From the NCBI GenBank assembly GCA_037440105.1, contig JBBIUS010000007.1, positions 1 to 35,892 of the forward strand: a DNA stretch of 35,892 nt, read 5' to 3'. This DNA is from JBBIUS01 sp037440105 (GTDB lineage: Bacteria > Patescibacteriota > Patescibacteriia > XYB2-FULL-38-15). The stretch's first letter is position 1; the number at the start of each line of letters is the position of its first letter. Shown here piece after piece: positions 19,746-26,118 of this stretch. The position numbers and the translations under genes were made by a program. The notes under the pieces were generated by a model. That model was not told where the DNA came from and made no database searches. It saw nothing but the letters and a program-made list of their open reading frames with translations.

Positions 19746-19767
19746 TCTGCCAATTCCGCCACTTACC
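19746..19767 (-). pseudogene. tRNA-Leu 5' (D-arm) fragment
   Basis: The - strand segment carries GTGGCGGAATTGGCAGA, the same D-arm sequence as the intact tRNA-Leu(CAG) 40 bp away. The preceding 7 nt (AGGTAAG) do not pair with the acceptor strand of the GAG-like 3' half. It then runs into the inverted-repeat arm. It lies 4 bp beyond the stop of the peptide-binding protein gene. It is most likely a rearrangement remnant. Confidence 0.6.
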
Positions 19768-19771
19768 TTTT

Positions 19772-21553
19772 TTATTTCCACACTTTTTTTGTTTTAATAT
19801 ACCAATCTTCAAAACCAATAAATCGATCAACCGGCATAGAAATGTCAGAAATTTTAATCCCCTTAACTTTTTTTTCAACCGGATAAATATAGAAAGGACT
19901 GTACAAAAAAATGGCCGGCGCTTCCTCATCTAAAATATTTTGAAATTCAAAATATTTTTTTTGCCGTTCTTCTAAATTGTTAGTTTGCCTTGCGTCTTCT
20001 AGGGCTTTATCAGCATGCCTATTTGAAAATAAGGATAAGTTTAATCCTGGATCTTCAATCTGCGACGAATGCCAAAATGAAAAAGGGTCAACGTCGTAAC
20101 CAATGTTTGCGCCATAAATAAGCGCTTCATAATTACGCGGCCTTATTACTTCGCTTTGAATTTTCTCCCGAGGAATAATTTGGAGATCCACCTTAATCCC
20201 TAAATTCTCCCATCCCTTTTTAATGAGTTTAGCGACTGCTGCAAACTCCTCTTTGTCCGAAGTTGTTAAAACGATCTTAAACTCTTTATTATCAATTGTA
20301 AGAGCAGAGTCAATTAACTTAAAACCAGCTTGGTCTAAAATTTCTTTCGCTTTATCAAGATTAAAATCATAACTTTTGTTTTCCTCATTATACCCAAGAT
20401 AGCCAGGTAAGATCGGACTGTAAATTATTTTACCTTTTTCTTCCAAGACTTTTTCTACAATTTCTTTCCTGTTAAGACTATAAGCCAAAGCCTGTCTAAC
20501 TGACTTATTTTTTAAAAATTCGTTATTCTTTTGATTCAAAAAAACTGCCGTGTATTGTGATAAATTTAAAGAATAATAATCTAGCCTTTTACTTTTTAAC
20601 TTTTCTCTGAAAGTTAAAGGCAAAAAACTAATACCCATCGTTTCTCTGTTTTGAACTGCCCTAACCGCTTCATCAAAATTTGGGTAAAACTTAAAAGTTA
20701 TTTTTTCTAAATAAGGCCTGCGACCGTAGTAGCCATCAAATTTTACAAGGTGATAAGATTTGATATTGCCTAATTTATCTTTTACTAGAGATTTAAATTT
20801 ATACGGACCGGTGCCAATCGGCTTCAAATTGTATTCAGCTAAACCAAAACCGGCCGATGGGACGCTATACCAGAGATGTTCTGGCAAAATTCCAAAAGTT
20901 AAAATATTCAAAAATGGCGCGAATGGTTTTTCAATAGAAAATTTAACTGTGAACTGATCAATTTTTTCAACTTTTACATTTTTTAACCCAAAATACAGAG
21001 GGCTTTTAAATTCAGGGTTTTGGATACTTTGAACAGTAAAAATTACATCATCGGCATCAAAATTTTCATTATCATGCCATTTTACGTTTTGACGCAAATA
21101 AAAAGTATAATCTTTTCCGTCTTGACTGATTTCAAATCTTTCCGCAAGATCAGGGACGATTTCTCGGTTTGGGCCATACCTTACAAGGCCCGAAAAGACA
21201 AAATAAGAAATATCTTTGTCTACATCATTTAATTCTGAAAAAAGAGGATTAATATACGACGGAGCGCCAACCAAAGCCTCAACATATTCCCCTCCTTCAT
21301 TCGGCAATGTTTCAATATGCTTTTTATAAATAACGACGCCTTCAAAAATCAAAGAAATTAAAATTATCAAAGTTAAAATTTTAACAATCCTGGCTTCTGC
21401 CGGCGTAAAAAATCTAAACAAATATTTTAATTGTTTTAAATTCGGAAGTCGCGATTTAGTTAAAGAAAAAACTAACTTTTTATCTAAATCAGTCTGTTTT
21501 TGAGTCACGTTTTTCTTTTTTTGAAAAAACGAAAAAAATTTTTTAAAAGGCAT
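19772..21553 (-). CDS. Peptide ABC transporter substrate-binding protein (SBP family 5)
   Basis: About 593 residues from ATG 21553 (a start at 21577 would add eight). It belongs to the family 5 extracellular solute-binding proteins that bind oligopeptides for an ABC importer. Supporting segments are ALVGAPSYINPLFSELNDVD, LVRYGPNREIVPDLAERFEIS (lobe I start), the TFYLRQNVKWHDNENFDADDV hallmark, and LKPIGTGPYKF. Instead of a lipobox it has a basic N terminus followed by one membrane helix (VKILTLIILISLIFEGVVIY), so it is probably held in the membrane by an uncleaved anchor. No permease or ATPase gene lies nearby. secG is just upstream on the same strand. Confidence 0.9.
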   Translation of the reverse strand: MPFKKFFSFFQKKKNVTQKQTDLDKKLVFSLTKSRLPNLKQLKYLFRFFTPAEARIVKILTLIILISLIFEGVVIYKKHIETLPNEGGEYVEALVGAPSYINPLFSELNDVDKDISYFVFSGLVRYGPNREIVPDLAERFEISQDGKDYTFYLRQNVKWHDNENFDADDVIFTVQSIQNPEFKSPLYFGLKNVKVEKIDQFTVKFSIEKPFAPFLNILTFGILPEHLWYSVPSAGFGLAEYNLKPIGTGPYKFKSLVKDKLGNIKSYHLVKFDGYYGRRPYLEKITFKFYPNFDEAVRAVQNRETMGISFLPLTFREKLKSKRLDYYSLNLSQYTAVFLNQKNNEFLKNKSVRQALAYSLNRKEIVEKVLEEKGKIIYSPILPGYLGYNEENKSYDFNLDKAKEILDQAGFKLIDSALTIDNKEFKIVLTTSDKEEFAAVAKLIKKGWENLGIKVDLQIIPREKIQSEVIRPRNYEALIYGANIGYDVDPFSFWHSSQIEDPGLNLSLFSNRHADKALEDARQTNNLEERQKKYFEFQNILDEEAPAIFLYSPFYIYPVEKKVKGIKISDISMPVDRFIGFEDWYIKTKKVWK

Positions 21554-21626
21554 GAAATTTAAAAAAATAAAAAACACTAAAATTTTAGTCGAAAATTTTG
21601 TTCAATAACCCATTCAATAACCTAAC

Positions 21627-21842
21627 TTAAAGCACAACATTTAAAAGCGCTGTTCCTAAAAATATGATGGAGAGAATAATAGTTAAGATAAACAAAAATT
21701 TTTCTATTCCCCGTTTTGTTTGATAAACGGCTCCTTCACCGCCAAAAACGCCTGAAACCCCTGCTCCTCGGCCCTGAAGCAAGATAGCAACAATCAAAAG
21801 AATAGCCGAAATGATTTGGATAATGTTTAAAAAATACTCCAT
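21627..21842 (-). CDS. secG: Preprotein translocase subunit SecG
   Basis: 71 residues with two membrane helices (about residues 4-23 and 48-70) joined by a loop containing LLQGRGAGVSGVFGGEGAVYQTKRG, the SecG signature region of Gly-rich turn and Y-x-T-(K/R)-R-G. It is an accessory part of the SecYEG channel that stimulates export. It lies between a 53-aa small gene upstream and the membrane-anchored peptide-binding protein downstream, all on the - strand. Confidence 0.95.
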   Translation of the reverse strand: MEYFLNIIQIISAILLIVAILLQGRGAGVSGVFGGEGAVYQTKRGIEKFLFILTIILSIIFLGTALLNVVL

Positions 21843-21944
21843 AAAATTTTTAATCTTATAATTACATTAATATAAACTAAAAAAGGGAAAAGGTCAAATT
21901 TTTAGACAAAGAGAAAAGATAAATTAATAGTGTTTTCATTCTTT

Positions 21945-22106
21945 TCATTTTTTGCATTTTTTGCATTCCTTGCGGCTAATCATTTCTTTCAACTGATACA
22001 TCCTTCTACCCTTTACTTTCATTTTAGGCTTTCTTTTTTTCTCGCGCTTTTTAATTCTCTTTTCAATCGCTTTTTCAATTTCATCGTAGGTGTCCATATT
22101 TGTCAT
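21945..22106 (-). CDS. Small basic protein, 53 aa, C-terminal CKKCKK
   Basis: Too short for most gene finders. From ATG 22106 it reads MTNMDTYDEIEKAIEKRIKK, then a Lys/Arg-rich stretch, KMKVKGRRMYQLKEMISRK and a C-terminal ECKKCKK ending in TGA. It is strongly basic, with a probable N-terminal amphipathic helix and a final CxxC. Small basic proteins with a similar K-x-x-G-x-x-(M/V)-x-x-L-K core seem familiar from other Parcubacteria, but I cannot name a family. A TATTATA box lies about 10 bp upstream. It may bind nucleic acid (guess). The alternative, a chance frame, is less likely given the coding-like composition. Confidence 0.55.
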   Translation of the reverse strand: MTNMDTYDEIEKAIEKRIKKREKKRKPKMKVKGRRMYQLKEMISRKECKKCKK

Positions 22107-22163
22107 TTTATGATATAATAAAGAAATTCCGCATTGTGGCTGACTTAACAGGAGTCCATAACA

Positions 22164-22184
22164 CCGAGGCGCAGGAGGCCTCGG
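22164..22184. repeat. GC-rich hairpin upstream of DsbA-like gene
   Basis: CCGAGGC and GCCTCGG separated by 7 nt form a stable hairpin in otherwise AT-rich DNA, 33 bp before the DsbA-like start codon. It is probably part of another palindromic spacer element; a role in mRNA stability is possible. Confidence 0.5.
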
Positions 22185-22216
22185 CGTAATTCAGCGTTAA
22201 AACAATTTTTAAACTT

Positions 22217-22927
22217 ATGGAACAACCGTCTAAAAAATGGTACAACAAGTGGTGGGGAATTTTGATCATCAGCCTCCTCTTTCTTTTTGGCGTTTTCGGC
22301 TCTGCCTTTGCTTTTCAAGTTTACCATCTCTATAAAAAAATAAAAAGTGGAGAAATTCCAATTAACCAATTTACTGAAGCAAAAATTTCATCAAAAAACC
22401 CAAACAGGGAGTTAGCTTTTACTTCATCAGAAGATGACCCCTTTTTAGGCGCCCCTGAAGCTAAATTAGTCATTATGGTCTTTTCTGATTTTGAATGTCC
22501 AAATTCAAAAGCCGCCTCTCCTATTATAAGAGAATTGGCTGAAATTTACAAAAACCAAATAAAATTTGTCTTCCGCGATTTTCCTTTGAGCGAAATCCAC
22601 CCTAATGCTTTTTTAGCCGCAGAAGCAGGTGGATGCGCGAATGAACAAGGAAAATTCTGGGCAATGCATGATAAAATGTTCCAAAATCAAGAAAAACTAA
22701 CTTTAAATGATTTAAAATTTTACGCCGTGCAAATTGGCTTGGATGAAAAAAAATTTAATGAATGTTTAGCATCAAGAAAATATCAAATGGAAGTAACAAA
22801 AGACATGATTGACGGCGCAGCAGCCGGAGTCAAAGGAACGCCAACTTGGTTTATTGAAAGCGAAAAAGTAGAAGGCGTCATTCCCCTTGAGACTTTTAAA
22901 AAGATTATTGATTATATTTTGAGATGA
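22217..22927 (+). CDS. DsbA-like membrane-anchored thioredoxin-fold protein, single-Cys site
   Basis: 236 residues. One membrane helix (residues 12-36, WWGILIISLLFLFGVFGSAF) is followed by a DsbA/DsbG-type domain facing outward. Evidence: DPFLGAPEAKLVIMVFSDFE starts the domain, the active-site position reads CPNS (94-97), the cis-proline loop is GTPTWF, and VEGVIPLETFKKIIDYIL ends it. In most relatives the motif is CPxC; here the second Cys is Ser, so it cannot form the usual CxxC disulfide and may act in isomerisation, mixed disulfide capture or reduction. The next gene encodes a secreted Cys-rich protein that could be its client (inference). Confidence 0.88.
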   Translation: MEQPSKKWYNKWWGILIISLLFLFGVFGSAFAFQVYHLYKKIKSGEIPINQFTEAKISSKNPNRELAFTSSEDDPFLGAPEAKLVIMVFSDFECPNSKAASPIIRELAEIYKNQIKFVFRDFPLSEIHPNAFLAAEAGGCANEQGKFWAMHDKMFQNQEKLTLNDLKFYAVQIGLDEKKFNECLASRKYQMEVTKDMIDGAAAGVKGTPTWFIESEKVEGVIPLETFKKIIDYILR

Positions 22928-22935
22928 TGGAATAC

Positions 22936-22974
22936 AAAGCTTTAGCTTTGTTGCAATTGTAAAGCTAAAGCTTT
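22936..22974. repeat. Palindrome AAAGCTTTAGCTTT / AAAGCTAAAGCTTT
   Basis: A 14-bp perfect inverted repeat with a 10-nt spacer, followed by two TTTACACTCCA copies (22974-22999). It fills the gap between the DsbA-like gene and the Cys-rich gene. It has no U tract and looks like a dispersed palindromic element rather than a terminator. Confidence 0.8.
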
Positions 22975-23025
22975 ACACTCCAAGATTTACACTCCAGGAT
23001 TAATTGTTAAATGTTAATTGTTAAT

Positions 23026-24522
23026 ATGAAAAATATTCCAAAAATCCTTCTCATTATCTTTCTCGTCATCTTTATTCTCCAAATGCTTGCTTTATTAGTC
23101 TTAACTCTTGCTCCTCTTTTTGCTTCTGCAGAAGAAAAAGAAAAGACTGAGCCAGTTCGCGACATGAGTTGTTGGGACCGAGCACTCTGTGAAAAACATA
23201 ATGGGATCTTCGAGGAAGAAGAAGCAGCTTGTGGAGAAGGCTGGGGGAGATGTTATCCAAAAACTACCTCAACCGAACTGCAAATACAGCTTCAAGGGAG
23301 GGAAGAAGTAACCGATGTTGCAGAATACATTGCTCTACTTTATAGATATGCAGTAGGTGTGGGCGCAATTTTGGCGGTGGTTATGATAATTTGGGGCGGC
23401 GTTGTCTATCTAACAGCCGGCGGCTTGCCAGAGCGAATTACCCAAGCTAAAGAATATATCAGCAATGCAATAATTGGTTTGGTTTTGCTTTATACTTCTT
23501 ATCTTCTTCTTCAAACTATAAATCCGGACCTGGTTAGACTTAGAATGCCCCGCGTCTACATGATAAGGCCGATCCCATACGAATGCTGTCTTGATAAAAA
23601 AACTGGTGAGACAAAATTTAAAGCAGGCTGCGATGAAAAATTAGAAAAATCAGTAAATGCGGCAATTTGCGAATACGGTTATATGGAAGAAGGAAGCCCT
23701 TGTCTAACTATTCGAGACAAAGAAAAATGCGAAACTTCTTGTGAAGGGTGTCGTTGTGTAGTTATTCCGGAATCTAGCATTGTAAAATTTTCACAAGAGG
23801 TGGTCGATGCAAGCCTGTTACTAATGGGGGGTACAACTGTAGGAACAAAAATAATTGTTGAATCAGCCAAAATAGTAGGTAAACTTTCTCTTGGAGCCTT
23901 GAAATTTATTTGGAAACACAAAACATTAGCAGCAATGGGAACAGCACTTGCTGTGTATAAAACAAAAGAAGGGGAATGTGGGGAAAGAGGTTGTGGTGAA
24001 GAAGGAATTTGTATAAAAGAAGCAACTAATTTAAAAAACGGAGAAATCTGCGGTGAAGACCGCCATTGTACTTCCCAAAAATGTTTAAAAATTACAGAGA
24101 CCTGGGGAACTTGTACCGATGGTTCACCAGGTACTTTTTGCGGCGGATATGGAGGAAGTTCTATTGCCTGCAAACAAGGCTCAACTTGCGAGCCCACCCC
24201 AGAATATCCGGACATAAAAATTTGTTTGACAGCAATCAATAGAGAAAATGGTCAACCTTGCAGTTCTCACTATCAATGCAAAAGTGGGTGGTGTCATGAC
24301 GTGAGCCAGCGTTGCGCATCTCTCCAGGGCGCAGCGTTAGACGAATGGAACAAACCTTATTGTTCTACTGATCGTGATTGCAGACAACCTGACTACGTTT
24401 GTGTAAGGTATCATGAGCCGGGCTCCTCACAAAACTGTGAAAAAAGGTTTGAAAAAGGCAGCGAGTGTGGGGCTGACTGGATGTGTCTATCTCAAAATTG
24501 TAGAAATGAAATTTGCCAGTAA
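23026..24522 (+). CDS. Secreted/membrane protein: TrbC/VirB2-like helices plus Cys-rich repeats
   Basis: About 498 residues from ATG 23026; the ATG at 23011 lies in a TTAATTGTTAA repeat and is less likely. It has a signal peptide or anchor at the N terminus (IPKILLIIFLVIFILQMLALL). Residues about 100-165 hold two hydrophobic helices (YRYAVGVGAILAVVMIIWGG and AIIGLVLLYTSYLLLQTINP) with the Gly-rich pattern of TrbC/VirB2-type pilins. The C-terminal 300 residues are Cys-rich, with repeats of the type NG-x-x-C-x-x-(D/H)-x-x-C-x-S-x-x-C. I cannot name the family; such fusions occur in CPR genomes. A role in surface attachment or a secretion apparatus is a guess. The DsbA-like gene lies directly upstream. 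Confidence 0.7.
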   Translation: MKNIPKILLIIFLVIFILQMLALLVLTLAPLFASAEEKEKTEPVRDMSCWDRALCEKHNGIFEEEEAACGEGWGRCYPKTTSTELQIQLQGREEVTDVAEYIALLYRYAVGVGAILAVVMIIWGGVVYLTAGGLPERITQAKEYISNAIIGLVLLYTSYLLLQTINPDLVRLRMPRVYMIRPIPYECCLDKKTGETKFKAGCDEKLEKSVNAAICEYGYMEEGSPCLTIRDKEKCETSCEGCRCVVIPESSIVKFSQEVVDASLLLMGGTTVGTKIIVESAKIVGKLSLGALKFIWKHKTLAAMGTALAVYKTKEGECGERGCGEEGICIKEATNLKNGEICGEDRHCTSQKCLKITETWGTCTDGSPGTFCGGYGGSSIACKQGSTCEPTPEYPDIKICLTAINRENGQPCSSHYQCKSGWCHDVSQRCASLQGAALDEWNKPYCSTDRDCRQPDYVCVRYHEPGSSQNCEKRFEKGSECGADWMCLSQNCRNEICQ

Positions 24523-24573
24523 GGCCATACCGTTTCAAATAGGGTCAACTCGAAAATAGTCTTCATCAAACCT

Positions 24574-24626
24574 AAGGAGGATTTTTTATTTTGACAAAAA
24601 ATAAACCAAATGACTAAAGGAGGAGG
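24574..24626 (+). promoter_or_regulatory. Two Shine-Dalgarno sites with possible leader peptide
   Basis: AAGGAGG (24574-24580) precedes a TTG at 24591 that opens a nine-codon frame, TTG to TAA (24591-24617), potentially MTKNKPND. Its stop overlaps a second, very strong site AAAGGAGGAGG (24616-24626) placed just before the ATG at 24629. Such strong sites are unusual in this window. The arrangement would couple translation of the leader to the lipoprotein gene. Confidence 0.5.
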
Positions 24627-24628
24627 TC

Positions 24629-25954
24629 ATGAGGAGAAAAATTGTTCTTTTAACAATCTTTTTTGCAGCTTGCAGTGAGTCAAAACAAGCAATGTATGAA
24701 GGAACATGGGGCTTGGTCAGTTCAACCATGCAGTTGGTTAGCGATTCAGTTGACCCAACGGCTTGTCCCTCTGGCTGGACAAAACTTTACGAAGAATTGT
24801 CTTTCCAAGGCCAAGGCGGAATTGTTCCTCTGCAGAGGTCTTATGTCAAGCGCTTTGTCAATCTAGAAAATTTTAAAAATGCCTCAGTCGAAGCCAAGCC
24901 GCTTTTTGGTAATCTTTTTCCTGTCTTCCGCCTTTCTTTGGTTTGGCCATGCTGGCAGGCAAGCGAAGACTGGCAGAACGAGATGGCTGAAACAATAAGA
25001 GCCCTGCAGGAGGCCGGCTGGCAAATTGAAGTAACCCTGCTCCATCACGATTCCTATCCAGCCTCGCTTCACACTGGTGATATTAAAAATTCTGGCTGGG
25101 CTAATCCCAGTGCTGTCTCTGAATTTACAAGTTATGTCCAATCAACAGTTAATAGACTAAGCCAAGTCCTCCCCCCAAAAACCCGTTTCTTTATTGCCAA
25201 CGAACCAATCGCCACCCTTTTCAACGGCTATCTGAGCCCAGAAGGAAAGTGGCCGCCGGGAGGGAAAAACGCGCCAAAGTCAATGGCTCAAGCCATGGTC
25301 AATCTGCGCGACGCTCTCACTGAAGCAGGACGAATTGTAAAATCGGCTGGTTTTGTTCCGGTCATTGCCCAAAACATCAGGCCGCTTTCAGGAAAGTTCA
25401 CTGATTCTCTCCCTGCTCAAAATTTAAACTACATTTGGAACTGGTGGCTTCTTAGCAGTCTTATTACCGGCTGCCTTGACAACAATTTTGACAATGTTTG
25501 TGAAGACGAAAATGAAGGTCATCTTGTTGAAGAAATTGGCTTGACTTTTTACGGCACCATGGAAGCAAATAGTGAAACAGTGGCTTTTGGCTTGCCAGAA
25601 GGCGAAGAAGTAGAAATGGCTCTGCCAAACATGAATTTTGCCCCAAATGCCCAAGCCTTTGAAGAGGCCCTAACACAAGTCTTCGCCAGATATGGGGAAG
25701 ATGTCCTTGGAGTTGGCGTAGCAGAAATCGGTTTTTCAGCCAGCCGGACTGAGACAATGGTTGAATGGCTAAATTGGTACCGGACTGTTATTGCCCGCAA
25801 CGAAAAACCAGTTGCTTTTGTTGAACTGCACACCCTTTTTGAAAGCGCTGAGTTTTCGGTCGGCGACTGGGTTTTTCATCTGGTTGAGGGATGCCTTTCC
25901 GAACCATGCCGTCTGACTCCCTGGGGGCAAGCGATACAAAAAGAACTAAAATAG
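24629..25954 (+). CDS. Lipoprotein with TIM-barrel glycoside-hydrolase-like features
   Basis: 441 residues. The N terminus MRRKIVLLTIFFAACSES looks like a lipoprotein signal with modified Cys15. The rest is rich in Trp and aromatic residues, unlike its neighbours. FFIANEP (Glu192) matches the Asn-Glu-Pro acid/base motif of clan GH-A hydrolases, and GVGVAEIGFS (Glu366) falls where the nucleophile would be, with about 174 residues between. A family cannot be assigned and no substrate is proposed; non-enzymatic binding is possible. By eye its G+C content is higher than that of adjacent genes, it has the strongest ribosome binding site here, and it ends in a textbook terminator, so recent acquisition is plausible. 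Confidence 0.6.
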   Translation: MRRKIVLLTIFFAACSESKQAMYEGTWGLVSSTMQLVSDSVDPTACPSGWTKLYEELSFQGQGGIVPLQRSYVKRFVNLENFKNASVEAKPLFGNLFPVFRLSLVWPCWQASEDWQNEMAETIRALQEAGWQIEVTLLHHDSYPASLHTGDIKNSGWANPSAVSEFTSYVQSTVNRLSQVLPPKTRFFIANEPIATLFNGYLSPEGKWPPGGKNAPKSMAQAMVNLRDALTEAGRIVKSAGFVPVIAQNIRPLSGKFTDSLPAQNLNYIWNWWLLSSLITGCLDNNFDNVCEDENEGHLVEEIGLTFYGTMEANSETVAFGLPEGEEVEMALPNMNFAPNAQAFEEALTQVFARYGEDVLGVGVAEIGFSASRTETMVEWLNWYRTVIARNEKPVAFVELHTLFESAEFSVGDWVFHLVEGCLSEPCRLTPWGQAIQKELK

Positions 25955-25962
25955 TTGCCCTC

Positions 25963-26003
25963 GCCCGTTTGTTCAGCAAACACCAGCAAACGGGCTTTTT
26001 TTA
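25963..26003 (+). terminator. Rho-independent terminator after the lipoprotein gene
   Basis: GCCCGTTTG (25963-25971) pairs with CAAACGGGC (25987-25995), followed by seven T. It lies 9 bp after the lipoprotein stop codon and insulates uvrA from upstream transcription. Confidence 0.93.
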
Positions 26004-26118
26004 TTTAACTTTTATCTTTAATCCATTGTAAACTACCCATCCTTGCCAGATTTAAGATTCTATTGTATAATCACTTTTAATTACAATCCACATTCTTCAA
26101 AAAATAAAATAAATTGTT

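Noticed and set aside
19525..19767. A functional split or intron-containing tRNA-Leu made from the two flanking fragments.
   Set aside because: The acceptor strands do not pair and the anticodon 5' stem is missing, so the halves cannot form a normal tRNA. It is kept only as a locus worth checking.
21930..22118. A + strand frame of 62 residues rich in Phe and Leu.
   Set aside because: It is the antisense shadow of the better supported 53-residue basic protein.
24591..24620. TTGACA at 24591 as a -35 promoter element for the lipoprotein gene.
   Set aside because: No acceptable -10 box lies 16-18 bp downstream, and the start site would fall inside the ribosome binding site.
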